From CAZRIT01 sp964600225 (GTDB lineage: Bacteria; Bacillota; Clostridia; Christensenellales; CAG-138): DNA of 64,000 nucleotides. Below, piece after piece: positions 28,681 through 37,868 of this stretch. Location of the stretch: NCBI GenBank assembly GCA_964600225.1, contig CAZRIT010000002.1, positions 1 through 64,000 of the forward strand, read 5' to 3'. The position numbers were made by a program, and so were the translations under genes. The notes below the pieces were generated by a model. The model searched no databases. It saw only the letters and a list, made by a program, of their open reading frames with translations, and was not told where the DNA came from. How positions within the stretch are numbered: the first letter of the stretch is position 1; each line of letters starts with the position of its first letter.

Positions 28681-30759
28681 ATGATGTTTACCGAGATCGT
28701 CAAGCGCGATGGCCGCGTAGAGGCGTTCGACCGCAGAAAGATCAAAAACGCCATCTGGAAGGCTGCGCAGGCAGTCAACGGCACCAACGAGGAGCTCAGC
28801 GACCGCTTGACTGACGAGGTCATCCGTTTGGCCGAACTCAAGTTTCTTGGCGCCGTGCCCGATGTTGAAAGTATACAGGATATTGTGGAGAAGGTGCTTA
28901 TTGAAGCGGGCCACGCGCGCACCGCCAAGGCGTATATCCTTTATCGTGAGAAGCGGCGCGGCACGCGCGATATCAACGCGCTCATCGGCGCCACCATCGA
29001 TATGTTTGGCGATTACCTCAACGATAAGGACTGGGGCATCAAGGAAAACGCCAACATGCAAAAAAGCGTCAACGGCCTCAACAACTATGTGCGCGAGGCC
29101 TTTACCAAGAAGTACTGGCTGTACGAAATCTACCCCATCGATATCTGCAAAACCCACGAAAGCGGCGATGCGCACATCCACGATCTGGGGTTCTTTGGCC
29201 CGTACTGCGCGGGGTGGGATCTCAGACAGTTGTTGATGGAAGGCTTCGGCGGTGTGGAGGGCAAGGTGGAATCCAAGCCCGCCAAGCATTTGAGAAGCTT
29301 CCTTGGGCAGATTGTCAACTCCACCTTCACTACCCAGGGCGAGACGGCGGGCGCACAGGCATGGAGCTCGTTCGACACCTACTGCGCGCCGTTTATCGCC
29401 ATGGACAACATGACGTTCGATCAGGTGCGCCAGTGCCTGCAGGAGTTTGTGTTCAACATCAACGTGCCCACGCGCGTTGGGTTCCAGTGCCCGTTTTCAA
29501 ACCTGACGTTCGATATCAAGGTGCCAAGCACCTTAAAGGACGAGCCCGTCATCGTGGGCGGTCAATATCTGGAGCACACCTATGGCGAGTTCCAGGAGCA
29601 GATGGATATGTTCAACAAGGCGTTTTGCGCCGTGATGCTCGATGGCGACGCCAAGGGCCGCGTGTTTACGTTCCCCATCCCGACCATCAACATCACCAAG
29701 GACTTCGACTGGTCCAGCCCCGTGGTGGACGAGTTCATGCGCATCACCTGCAAGTACGGCATTCCGTACTTTGCCAACTATATCAATTCCGATCTTTCGC
29801 CCGAGGATGCGGTTTCCATGTGCTGCAGGCTCAGACTGGACAAGCGCGAGCTGCGCAAGCGCGGCGGCGGGCTGTTCGGTTCCAATCCCATGACGGGCAG
29901 CATCGGCGTGTATTCCATCAACATGCCCAGGCTTGGGTATCTGGCTACCTCCAAGGAGGATTTCTACGAGCGCCTCAAAAAGGTCGCCATCCTCGGCAAA
30001 ACCAGCCTGGAGATCAAGCGCAAGATCATCGAGCGCCAGACCGAGCAGAGCCTTTACCCGTACTCGGCGCACTACCTCAGAAACATCAAGCAGCGCACGG
30101 GCGAGTATTGGACCAACCATTTCAATACCATCGGCCTGGTCGGCATGAACGAGTGCTGCCTCAACTTCATCGGCAAGGATGTCGGCAGTCCCGAGGGCTT
30201 GGCGTTCACGCTGGAAACCATGCATTTTCTGCGTGCGCTGATGATTGAGTTTCAGGAGGAGACGGGGCACAGCTACAATTTGGAGGCCACGCCCGCCGAG
30301 GGTACCAGCTATCGGCTGGCCAAGCTGGACAAGGCCAAGTACCCCGATATCATCCAGTCTGGCATCGACGAGCCGATGTATACCAATTCCACGCAGCTGC
30401 CCGTAGGCTACACGGATGATATCTTTGAGTGCTGTGATTTGCAGGACGAGTTGCAGTCCCTCTATACGGGCGGCACCGTGCAGCACCTGTACATCGGGGA
30501 GCGCATTGAGGATATCGAAACCTGTAAGAACATCATCAAATCGGTGTTTGAAAAGTACAAAATGCCCTATATCTCCATCACGCCAACCTTCTCGGTCTGC
30601 CACGAGCACGGCTATATCGCGGGCGAGCATTTCACCTGCCCCGAGTGCGGGCGCGATGCGGAGGTTTGGTCGCGCGTGGTTGGGTATCTCAGGCCCGTGC
30701 AGAATTACAACCCGGGCAAAAAGGAAGAATACATGATGAGAAAGAAGTTTGTCATCTAA
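28681..30759 (+). CDS. nrdD: Anaerobic (class III) ribonucleoside-triphosphate reductase
   Basis: A 692-residue protein with an N-terminal ATP-cone (EIVKRDGRVEAFDRRKIKNAI, about 5-95) for allosteric control, the glycyl-radical barrel, C-terminal zinc cysteines (VCHEHG and CPECG) and the radical motif RVVGYLR (glycine about residue 668). It reduces NTPs to dNTPs without oxygen. GGAGG lies 6 nt before ATG 28681; ATG 28684 is an alternative. nrdG follows after 93 nt. Confidence 0.97.
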   Translation: MMFTEIVKRDGRVEAFDRRKIKNAIWKAAQAVNGTNEELSDRLTDEVIRLAELKFLGAVPDVESIQDIVEKVLIEAGHARTAKAYILYREKRRGTRDINALIGATIDMFGDYLNDKDWGIKENANMQKSVNGLNNYVREAFTKKYWLYEIYPIDICKTHESGDAHIHDLGFFGPYCAGWDLRQLLMEGFGGVEGKVESKPAKHLRSFLGQIVNSTFTTQGETAGAQAWSSFDTYCAPFIAMDNMTFDQVRQCLQEFVFNINVPTRVGFQCPFSNLTFDIKVPSTLKDEPVIVGGQYLEHTYGEFQEQMDMFNKAFCAVMLDGDAKGRVFTFPIPTINITKDFDWSSPVVDEFMRITCKYGIPYFANYINSDLSPEDAVSMCCRLRLDKRELRKRGGGLFGSNPMTGSIGVYSINMPRLGYLATSKEDFYERLKKVAILGKTSLEIKRKIIERQTEQSLYPYSAHYLRNIKQRTGEYWTNHFNTIGLVGMNECCLNFIGKDVGSPEGLAFTLETMHFLRALMIEFQEETGHSYNLEATPAEGTSYRLAKLDKAKYPDIIQSGIDEPMYTNSTQLPVGYTDDIFECCDLQDELQSLYTGGTVQHLYIGERIEDIETCKNIIKSVFEKYKMPYISITPTFSVCHEHGYIAGEHFTCPECGRDAEVWSRVVGYLRPVQNYNPGKKEEYMMRKKFVI

Positions 30760-30852
30760 CAGGCAATCGCCTTTCACAATCCGTCACCGACCGGGGAAGC
30801 ATGCGATATGGACGCGGTTTCCCCGTTGGCGTCACAGCAGATAAGGAGCGCC

Positions 30853-31539
30853 ATGCTGATTGCGGGCTTTCAAAAAACGTCGTTTGTCGACTATCCCGGC
30901 CAAATTGCATCGGTCGTGTTCACGCCGTACTGCAATTATAACTGCACCTATTGCCACAATGCGCATATCATCGGCAGCAATGCGCCGCTGATAGAGGAGC
31001 AGGATGTGCTGGCGTATTTGGAGCGCCGCAGGGGCCTGTTAAAAGCCGTGGTCATCAGCGGCGGGGAACCGACGCTGCAGCAGAACCTGGATGCGTTCAT
31101 GCGCATGGTCAAGGAGATGGGGTATCTGGTCAAGCTCGATACCAACGGCGCCAAGCCGCAGGTGCTGCAGGCGTTGCTCAAGAGCGGCCTGCCCGATTAT
31201 GTGGCCATGGACATCAAAGCGCCGTTGGAAAAATATGCTAAAATTGTGCGCGTATCGGTACATACCGATGATATCCGCCGCAGCATTGCCATCTTACGAA
31301 ACGGCGGCGTGCCGCACGAATTTCGGATGACGTTCGCGCCCGAACTGACGCCTGACGACGCCGTGCTTGGCGCTTCCCTTGTCAACGGGTGTGAGCGGTT
31401 CTTTTTGCAGCAGTACCGCGTGCGTACGCCCGAAGACCCCAAGCCGCACGCGCCATCGGTCGTTTACGATACGGCACGGCGCATTCGGGAAGCCATCGGC
31501 GTATGCACGGTGCGCGGACTGGGCGCGGAGCAGCCGTAA
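30853..31539 (+). CDS. nrdG: Anaerobic ribonucleotide reductase activating protein (radical SAM activase)
   Basis: A 228-residue radical SAM enzyme with the cluster motif CNYNCTYC (about residues 28-35), the glycine-rich VVISGGEPT and a conserved GFQKTSFVDYPGQIA start. It generates the glycyl radical in NrdD using S-adenosylmethionine. AAGGAG precedes the ATG at 30853. It is the longer TIGR02495-type activase common in Clostridia. Confidence 0.93.
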   Translation: MLIAGFQKTSFVDYPGQIASVVFTPYCNYNCTYCHNAHIIGSNAPLIEEQDVLAYLERRRGLLKAVVISGGEPTLQQNLDAFMRMVKEMGYLVKLDTNGAKPQVLQALLKSGLPDYVAMDIKAPLEKYAKIVRVSVHTDDIRRSIAILRNGGVPHEFRMTFAPELTPDDAVLGASLVNGCERFFLQQYRVRTPEDPKPHAPSVVYDTARRIREAIGVCTVRGLGAEQP

Positions 31540-31581
31540 TTCGATCGCAACAATCCCACATTGCGGGACATACTAAAGCGC

Positions 31582-32718
31582 ATGGAACCGTTATTGACCC
31601 AATACGGCGCCTATGCGCTTTTCTGCAGTTACGGCATGCAGCTGACCGAGCATGCGCATGCGCGCTTTGCCAATTTTGTGACTCAAGAGACTGACTTTTT
31701 GTATGCCGACGCCCGCGTAAGCGATGCAGTGGGACTCGAGCGGGTTCTGCATAAGCCCGCGTGGTCGCCTGAGACGCTGCTTTCTACGCCGTACATCGGC
31801 AGCCCTATCGCGGTCAGGCAGACGCTGCTGGACGAAGTAGGCACGCCGTGCAGCCAATCCGCGGACGAGTTGTACGCGTTTACCCTGCGCGCCACGGAAA
31901 GGGCGATGCGTATCCAACACATCCCCGAAGTGCTGGCCTGCGGCGAGGAGCAAAAACCCAAGTACCAGATGCAGATCGTTACGCAGGCGCTCAAGCGGCG
32001 CAATATCGACGCGACGGTGTCGTTCGGGCTGACCGAGGACAGCGTGGCCGTGCGCTGCCGATTGCCCATGCGGTATCGCATATCCGTCATTGTGTTTACC
32101 TATGGGCAGGTGAACGCCGTTCGCGAAACGCTGGAATCATTTGCCTGTCAAAGCACCTATCCGCATGCAGAGTATATCGTCTGCGACGGCGGTGCGCCGA
32201 CGGAGGCGGGGGAGCGGTACTATGCCGCGCTTTTGAGGAGCAAGACCATCCGCCTGGTGCGACGCTTTGAGGAACACAACATTGCGTCCATGATCAACGA
32301 GGCGGCAAGGGACGCCGGGGGCGAAGCGCTGCTGATACTGCCCGCGGGCGTAACCGTCAAACAGTTTGACGCATTGGAACGTATGGCGGAATGCGCCATG
32401 CTGCCCGATGTCGGCGCGGTTGGCGCATGCATTGGCAAGCAGGACAAATCCGCAACCGCATATATCCGTAATGTCGAAGCGGTGGACGAGGTGATGCTCC
32501 TATTGCGGGATGTATTCTTGGAGGCGGGCGGCTTTGACGAAACGTTTCCGCAGGCGGGCTTCTTTATGGCGCTGTGCCGCGCATTAAGTTGGAAACGCCG
32601 CCGTCATGTGTATACGCCTTTTGCAAGATTCGGGCATAGGACCGATCTGTTGCTTCCGCAGGCGACCACAAAAAACAAGCTGCGCATCAACGATATGCGC
32701 AGCCTGCGGTTCAACTAG
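31582..32718 (+). CDS. GT2-like glycosyltransferase-fold protein with an unassigned N-terminal half
   Basis: About 378 residues. From about residue 170, RISVIVFTYGQVNAVRETLESF, the YIVCDGGAPTEAG region and the later VFLEAGGFDETFPQAGF follow the family-2 glycosyltransferase layout, but the expected DXD is not clear. The N-terminal 160 residues look like a second, decayed copy of the same layout (ending in SPIAVRQTLLDEVGTP), so it may be a tandem GT2 with one inactive domain. The start is unsure: ATG 31582 is preferred over TTG 31561, neither with a convincing SD. It lies 42 nt after nrdG. Confidence 0.55.
   Translation: MEPLLTQYGAYALFCSYGMQLTEHAHARFANFVTQETDFLYADARVSDAVGLERVLHKPAWSPETLLSTPYIGSPIAVRQTLLDEVGTPCSQSADELYAFTLRATERAMRIQHIPEVLACGEEQKPKYQMQIVTQALKRRNIDATVSFGLTEDSVAVRCRLPMRYRISVIVFTYGQVNAVRETLESFACQSTYPHAEYIVCDGGAPTEAGERYYAALLRSKTIRLVRRFEEHNIASMINEAARDAGGEALLILPAGVTVKQFDALERMAECAMLPDVGAVGACIGKQDKSATAYIRNVEAVDEVMLLLRDVFLEAGGFDETFPQAGFFMALCRALSWKRRRHVYTPFARFGHRTDLLLPQATTKNKLRINDMRSLRFN
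32669..32703 (-). terminator. Terminator of the ADP-ribosylglycohydrolase gene
   Basis: Read on the minus strand, the perfect stem GCTGCGCAT / ATGCGCAGC with a 7-nt loop is followed by TTGTTTTTT. It is embedded in the last codons of the convergent gene. Confidence 0.75.
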
Positions 32719-32734
32719 CCCGGCCGAGACTGCC

Positions 32735-33853
32735 TTACATGCGGTAGTCGCAGCGGATATATTTCTTTTGCCAGTCGTCGCTTTCGTACAGGGAGGCGTC
32801 GTCGTTGGCGCTGTCGGCGAACAAATCCTTCGTGATCTCGCGCAGGATATCCTCCAATTCCAGGTGATCCAGAAAGCTCGGCGGGATGGCGTCATACCCA
32901 AGATATGCGCCCAATATATTGCCCGTGATGGAGCCTGTCGAATCGGAATCGCCGCTGTGGTTGACGGCGGCAATGAGCGCGCCCTTAAAATCGCCGCGGT
33001 ATTTGAGCGCGCAGTAGACGGCAATGGCCAGCGCTTCCTCGGCAACCCAGCCCTCGCCGATGGACGCAATGGATACCACATCGTCGGCGTTCGTCTTGGA
33101 AAGCCGCACGGCCTCATTGATCAGCTCCGTCAGCCGCGAGATCTTGGGGTACGCCGCGTATCGAAGGCTTATCGCCTTGACACAATCCTCCACAATATCA
33201 TACAGCGCATCGTCGCCCGAGAACGCGCCGTAGACTGCTTGGTTGATGATGTGCGTCAGTGCAGCGGCCGTGATGTAGCCCAGCGGATGCCCGTGCGTAA
33301 TGGCGGCACACTCCGCGCCGATGCGGTCGATTTGATCCAACGGCATGCGGGCGGGATCGAAATACAGGGCGATGGGGGAGACGCGCATCACGCCGCCGCA
33401 GCCTTTGCTGGAATTGATGGGCGTCTCGGGTGTGCCGATGATGCCCGAGGAGAGCGCGCGCAGGCATGTGCCGCCGGGCGCGCGGACGCTGTGCATGGCG
33501 GGCGCGTTGTACAGCCAGCTGTGCACATGGTTATAACTGCCTGCCGCGTGCCGCTGGGTTGCGTGCCAGTCCAGATAGGCGTCATGCAGATAGTGCCGTA
33601 TCGGGCGGTGACTATGCTTAAAACGTTCGTTTGCGGAGGCGGAGAGCAGCCCGTTTGCCGTAAACAGCGTGAGCTGCGTATCGTCGGAGACGATGGCCTT
33701 GCCGTTGGTCAGCTGGATGGTGGTCAGACCCGCGGGGCCGTACATTTCGCGAATCTGCTCGATGTTCATAAACTCCACCGTGTAGCCGAGCGCATCGCCG
33801 CAGGCGCCGCCGAACAGGCAGCCTTGAAACCGATTAAAATCCTTCGTCTTCAT
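32735..33853 (-). CDS. ADP-ribosylglycohydrolase family protein
   Basis: A 372-residue all-helical protein with the two metal-binding signatures of ARH/DraG enzymes: FGGACGDALGYTVEF with VSDDTQLTLF near the start, and NHSGDSDSTGSITGNILGAYLG near the end. These coordinate two Mg ions around ADP-ribose. The family removes ADP-ribose from proteins or small molecules; the target is unknown. GGAGG precedes the ATG. It lies 50 nt downstream of the carboxypeptidase gene on the same strand and may be co-transcribed. Confidence 0.93.
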   Translation of the reverse strand: MKTKDFNRFQGCLFGGACGDALGYTVEFMNIEQIREMYGPAGLTTIQLTNGKAIVSDDTQLTLFTANGLLSASANERFKHSHRPIRHYLHDAYLDWHATQRHAAGSYNHVHSWLYNAPAMHSVRAPGGTCLRALSSGIIGTPETPINSSKGCGGVMRVSPIALYFDPARMPLDQIDRIGAECAAITHGHPLGYITAAALTHIINQAVYGAFSGDDALYDIVEDCVKAISLRYAAYPKISRLTELINEAVRLSKTNADDVVSIASIGEGWVAEEALAIAVYCALKYRGDFKGALIAAVNHSGDSDSTGSITGNILGAYLGYDAIPPSFLDHLELEDILREITKDLFADSANDDASLYESDDWQKKYIRCDYRM

Positions 33854-33903
33854 CGTGTGCCTCCATTTCTGATATGTGGTTAAAGGGAATGGTTCTGAAA
33901 CCG

Positions 33904-35301
33904 TCAGCGGGACCGTTTTCTTTGTTTACACCTTATGAGAATCAATACGACAAGTATGATGAGCAGCGCTGCGCAAACAATGTAGGAAAGCAGCATGCCG
34001 TTGCCTGCCTGCGGTGCGGTTGCATTCTCGTCCGAGGCTGCTGGCGGGGCCGTGGGTTCAGGCAAGGCTTGCGTTGCCGCGGGCGCAGACGGCTCGCCGG
34101 CCGATGCGTCGTCCATGGCGACAGCGGCCGTCATGCGCCCATGAAAGAGCACCCTGCCCTCGTACAGGCAATCGACCGTGCCAAGCTCGTCGCCCGGCTG
34201 CACGGGCAGCTTGGCGGGCGATAGGTTTGCTTCATAGGTGAGCAGATTGGGCGTGGCCTGCAGCTTTTCGGCTGCGTCGGATGGCAACCGCACGGTGGTT
34301 TCGTCGAACACGGCGGTCACAGGCAGCTTGGCTGCGGTGCCATCGATGTCGGTTTCCGATTCGTAGGATAGCTTGAGCGCTTGCGGGGTCAGGGGTGTAT
34401 ACTCGGTTTCCAGCGTGTGCTCAATGAAGTATTTGGCGTTTTTGAAGGTGCGCGGCATGCGCTTGTTGGCATATTTATGGCTGGTATCGTCTGCGCACAG
34501 CAGCACCACAATCACGCGCGCACCGTCGCGCTCGCCCACGGAAACCAGGCACTTGCCGCCGCCCGTGGTGGAGCCCGTTTTGCCGCCGATGCAGAGGGAA
34601 CAGAAGCACTCGCTCTCAGGATCGTCGGAGATTAGGCGGTTGGAGTTAACCAGCTCCATGGGTTCCTTGCGGACGTCGTTGGGCTCGATTGTGTAGCTGA
34701 CGGTGGAGATGAGCGTGCAAAACATCTCGTTTTTGAGCGCATACGCAGTGAGCACGGCCATATCGCGCGCGGTGGAATACTGGCCGCTGCGGCGCGCGCC
34801 GCTGGGGTTGAGGAAGTGGGAGTTTTCCATGCCAAGCTCGGCGGCCTTTGCGTTGGCAAGCTCTGCAAACGCCTCCACGCTGCCGCTGACATGCTCGGCA
34901 AGCGTCAATGCCGCGTCGTTGCCGCTGGCGAGCATCAGCCCGTACAATAGCTGCCGTACGGTCAGTTGTTCGCCCTCAAACACATGCATGAGCGAGTTGG
35001 TCTCCGCCATGTTGGCCGCCTGTCGGCCGATGGTCACCGTTTCGTCCGGATCGGGGCAATTTTCCAGAGCGAGGATGCAGGTCATGATCTTCATCGTGCT
35101 GGCGGGAACGCAGCGCGTATCGGCGTCCAGCTCGTAAAATACGGTGGAGGGATCGTTGGCGTCCACTACAATATAGTAGGGCGCCAGAATCTCTACGTCG
35201 TCGGGCGCTTCCTTGTTTTCGGCAAGCGCCGCGGAGGGGAGAAACAGCAGGAACGCAAGCATGCAGGCAGACAAAGCCTTTGCAAAAGATCCGTATTTCA
35301 T
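33904..35301 (-). CDS. dacF: D-alanyl-D-alanine carboxypeptidase, DacF/PBP5 type
   Basis: A 465-residue exported penicillin-binding protein: signal peptide (AKALSACMLAFLLFLPSAALA), catalytic ASTMK (SxxK), LASGNDAAL (SxN) and GGKTGST (KTG) motifs, a PBP5-type beta domain, a proline/alanine linker and a C-terminal membrane anchor with a basic end. It trims the terminal D-alanine of peptidoglycan stem peptides. The ATG at 35301 has no SD; the -10 of its promoter ends 6 nt upstream, which points to a leaderless mRNA. Confidence 0.92.
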   Translation of the reverse strand: MKYGSFAKALSACMLAFLLFLPSAALAENKEAPDDVEILAPYYIVVDANDPSTVFYELDADTRCVPASTMKIMTCILALENCPDPDETVTIGRQAANMAETNSLMHVFEGEQLTVRQLLYGLMLASGNDAALTLAEHVSGSVEAFAELANAKAAELGMENSHFLNPSGARRSGQYSTARDMAVLTAYALKNEMFCTLISTVSYTIEPNDVRKEPMELVNSNRLISDDPESECFCSLCIGGKTGSTTGGGKCLVSVGERDGARVIVVLLCADDTSHKYANKRMPRTFKNAKYFIEHTLETEYTPLTPQALKLSYESETDIDGTAAKLPVTAVFDETTVRLPSDAAEKLQATPNLLTYEANLSPAKLPVQPGDELGTVDCLYEGRVLFHGRMTAAVAMDDASAGEPSAPAATQALPEPTAPPAASDENATAPQAGNGMLLSYIVCAALLIILVVLILIRCKQRKRSR

Positions 35302-35307
35302 ACTGAA

Positions 35308-35336
35308 AATATACCACAAATGCAGGGGTGTGTAAA
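35308..35336 (-). promoter_or_regulatory. Promoter of the dacF-type gene, predicted leaderless
   Basis: On the minus strand, TTTACA, 17-bp spacer, TATATT, then 6 nt, then the ATG. Confidence 0.7.
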
Positions 35337-35365
35337 TGCGCAAACGTCGTTTACAAAGCATTTGC

Positions 35366-35394
35366 TTGAAAAGCGCGCGCGCCTACCGTATAAT
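35366..35394 (+). promoter_or_regulatory. Promoter of the L,D-transpeptidase gene, predicted leaderless
   Basis: TTGAAA, 17-bp spacer, TATAAT, then 6 nt, then the ATG at 35401. The divergent -35 elements of the two genes are 29 bp apart. Confidence 0.8.
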
Positions 35395-35400
35395 GTCGAT

Positions 35401-36657
35401 ATGAAAAACATGCATGCGACTTCCATCCGTATTCGGATCGCCATCCTGCTGATGGCTGCGTTTATGATGTTGTGCGGCTGCCAAAAGGCCGAGGCGGAGC
35501 CCGCGCTTTCCGCAACCGCCGCGCCCGTGGAAATTGTCCACGTCCCTGTGGAAACCCTCTCCGCCGTTCGGGCCATGCCGCTGCCAAGCGGAGAAACGGC
35601 GCATAGCGGTTACACCATGGTCGACGGCGCCGCCGTCAGCGGTTCGCTGTTTGCGTTTACGGATACCGAGGGCACTGTGCAATACCGTGTATTTGGCGGG
35701 TACGACCGCCTGCTCGACGGCGTTGTGGCGGAAACGATAACGGGTTTTTACCCGAGCGATGAAAGCGGCGCGTTGCAGGACGGCGCGCAAACGGTAGATC
35801 CCGATGCCGAGCCGTTTGGCGGCATAACGCCCATGGCGCTGCCCGATACGCTGCGCATGGTTGTGCCCTTTACCGAGACGGAGCATGTCGGCGTCTATCG
35901 GCTGGAGGATGGTCGCACCGTCGCTTACGGAAGCGTCGGCGCATCCGAGCCGTGCTTTTATCCCGCCTCGGCTGATGGCGCCATGATAACGGGTGCGCTG
36001 CCCATTGGGGAACAATTAACGGAGCCCGCGTACCTGCCCACGGAGCCGCCCACGGCCGATGGCGAACGGAAGCTGGTGGTGTACATCGGCACGCAATCGG
36101 TGGTATCGTTTCTGGCAAAGGATGGCGAGTGGACGGAGGAACGCATCATGGCCTGCTCGACGGGCCGTTCCAAGGATATGACGCCGCGCGGATCGTTCAA
36201 GATCATGCGCCAATACCTGTACAAAAAGATGGGTGAGGTCAAGGGCGAAAACGTCTATTCCCAGTATGCCAGCCGCATCACGGGCAGCTACCTGTTCCAT
36301 TCCGTGCCCATTGGCGGCAACCAGCGGCATAATCCCACTGTAGGCAAGCGCCAGATGATTACCTCCTACTACGAGATGCTCGGCAAGGTCGCTTCGGGCG
36401 GCTGCGTGCGGCTCAGGTGCGCGGATGCGTATTGGATCTACATCAACTGCGAGGTCGGCACCCCTGTGATTGTCACAGACGACAACGGCCCCGCTGCGCC
36501 CGCGGTGCCAGAGCTGATCTATGAGGAACCGTACACCAACAAAAAAGGGGACTTGGGCTGGGACCCCAGCGATCCCGATCCCGAAAACCCCTATCATCAG
36601 GTGTACGAGCCTGAAACCGTTTTGACGGGCCCCGTGATCGACAAGGACGACGATTGA
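35401..36657 (+). CDS. L,D-transpeptidase (YkuD) lipoprotein
   Basis: A 418-residue lipoprotein: signal peptide ending in lipobox LCGC (cysteine near residue 27), a long extracellular region of unknown fold, then a YkuD domain with FHSVPIGG and the catalytic KVASGGCVRL (SxGCxR). The C-terminus is acidic and proline-rich. It forms 3-3 cross-links or attaches proteins to peptidoglycan and is normally insensitive to most penicillins. It is divergent from the DacF-type enzyme, which makes the tetrapeptide substrates such enzymes need. No SD precedes the ATG. Confidence 0.9.
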   Translation: MKNMHATSIRIRIAILLMAAFMMLCGCQKAEAEPALSATAAPVEIVHVPVETLSAVRAMPLPSGETAHSGYTMVDGAAVSGSLFAFTDTEGTVQYRVFGGYDRLLDGVVAETITGFYPSDESGALQDGAQTVDPDAEPFGGITPMALPDTLRMVVPFTETEHVGVYRLEDGRTVAYGSVGASEPCFYPASADGAMITGALPIGEQLTEPAYLPTEPPTADGERKLVVYIGTQSVVSFLAKDGEWTEERIMACSTGRSKDMTPRGSFKIMRQYLYKKMGEVKGENVYSQYASRITGSYLFHSVPIGGNQRHNPTVGKRQMITSYYEMLGKVASGGCVRLRCADAYWIYINCEVGTPVIVTDDNGPAAPAVPELIYEEPYTNKKGDLGWDPSDPDPENPYHQVYEPETVLTGPVIDKDDD

Positions 36658-36687
36658 CCCTTGCCATAAGAAAACCTATAAACGAAT

Positions 36688-36742
36688 AACCGCCGAACCT
36701 TTTGCCGCCATGTTGGCGCAGAGATTCGGCGGTTTTGTTTTT
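36688..36742. terminator. Terminator between L,D-transpeptidase and deacetylase genes
   Basis: Stem AACCGCCGAA / TTCGGCGGTT with a 27-nt structured loop, then TTTGTTTTT on the plus strand. Confidence 0.75.
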
Positions 36743-36758
36743 CAGAGCATGCGTATTG

Positions 36759-37739
36759 TTATTGATGCTTGTATGTTTCGCCCGCGACGAAGCCGATATC
36801 CGAAAGGTGCAGCAACTCCTGCACGGTCACCAGCTGATACCCCGCCTCGATGAGCTGCGGCACCATAATCTCCACGGCCTCGATCATGCGCTCCTTGGTA
36901 TCGTGCAGCAGCACGATATCGCCATCGTGCAGTTCCTTTCCGTTGACAATCTGGCAGAACACGTTTTGCGCAATGCGTGCGGGGTCCTTCTCGTACACAT
37001 TGCCGCTCTGCGCCCAGAGCACCACCGCCATGTCCAACTCGCGGCAGACGCGGCGCGCGTTGCTGCTGTTCTGCCCGCCGGGCGGACGGAGGGAGCGGAT
37101 GTTGTAGCCAAGCAGCTCCTGCACCTTTTCGTTTGTGCCGCGTATGGCGGCGCGCGTCTCTTGATAGGTTGTTTCCTTAAGATAGGTGTGCGACCAGGTG
37201 TGGTTGCCGATTTCACAGCCCTGCACAAGCATGCGCTTCAATATCGGCAGCGTCTGCTCGTTCTTTAGCCGCGTACCCAATATAAAGAATGTGGCGCGCG
37301 CATCATATTGCTGCAAAATGTCCAGTATTTTGTCCGTCACGCCCGGGATGGGGCCGTCATCGAAGGTCAACGCAATCATCGGGCGGTTTGGATCGATATC
37401 CAGCTTCAGCAACGCCGCTTCCAGCGCTTCCTCGCTTTCAAATTCGCCAAACTCCCGCATATACGCGCGCTGAGCCGAGATGTGCTGTGTAAACCATTCG
37501 TCCTGTATTTGAAACGTCGGCATCGGAGAAGGCGAGAGGGTGGGCGAGGGAGTGGGAGTGGGTGTTGTGGAAAGGGGAGGCACAGCCGTTGGCGGAGCCG
37601 TCGTCATTTGCATGGATACGGGTGCGGCGGTGCGCGGCGCGTCCGTTTGCACGGACTGTGGCACAGAACAAGCTGACATCAAAAGCATCCCGGCGGCGAA
37701 CAAGAGCAGTGTGAGAAAAGCCTTACGATACAAATGCAT
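36759..37739 (-). CDS. Polysaccharide deacetylase (CE4) lipoprotein
   Basis: A 326-residue protein with lipoprotein signal (lipobox LMSAC, about residue 24), a proline/threonine-rich linker, and a NodB domain: ALTFDDGPIPG (first Asp pair), EIGNHTWSH (HxxxH zinc pair), RPPGGQNS and DIVLLHD motifs. It likely deacetylates peptidoglycan amino sugars or another wall polymer. GGGGGA lies 6 nt upstream of the ATG. Confidence 0.93.
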   Translation of the reverse strand: MHLYRKAFLTLLLFAAGMLLMSACSVPQSVQTDAPRTAAPVSMQMTTAPPTAVPPLSTTPTPTPSPTLSPSPMPTFQIQDEWFTQHISAQRAYMREFGEFESEEALEAALLKLDIDPNRPMIALTFDDGPIPGVTDKILDILQQYDARATFFILGTRLKNEQTLPILKRMLVQGCEIGNHTWSHTYLKETTYQETRAAIRGTNEKVQELLGYNIRSLRPPGGQNSSNARRVCRELDMAVVLWAQSGNVYEKDPARIAQNVFCQIVNGKELHDGDIVLLHDTKERMIEAVEIMVPQLIEAGYQLVTVQELLHLSDIGFVAGETYKHQ

Positions 37740-37768
37740 GCGATATCCCCCAACACCCCATTTTATTC

Positions 37769-37797
37769 AGTATAGCATGTCACGACACAATTCGCAA
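37769..37797 (-). promoter_or_regulatory. Promoter of the polysaccharide deacetylase gene
   Basis: On the minus strand, TTGCGA, 17-bp spacer, TATACT, about 29 nt before the ATG. Confidence 0.7.
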
Positions 37798-37814
37798 CGG
37801 ATGCTGCCAGCCAG

Positions 37815-37845
37815 CAAAAAGGGCCGCATGGATACATGCAGCCCT
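37815..37845 (-). terminator. Terminator of the degV gene
   Basis: Minus-strand stem AAGGGCTGCATG / CATGCGGCCCTT with one mismatch and a TATC loop, followed by TTTTTG. Confidence 0.85.
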
Positions 37846-37868
37846 TCCGATGGTTGTTCAAAATGTGC

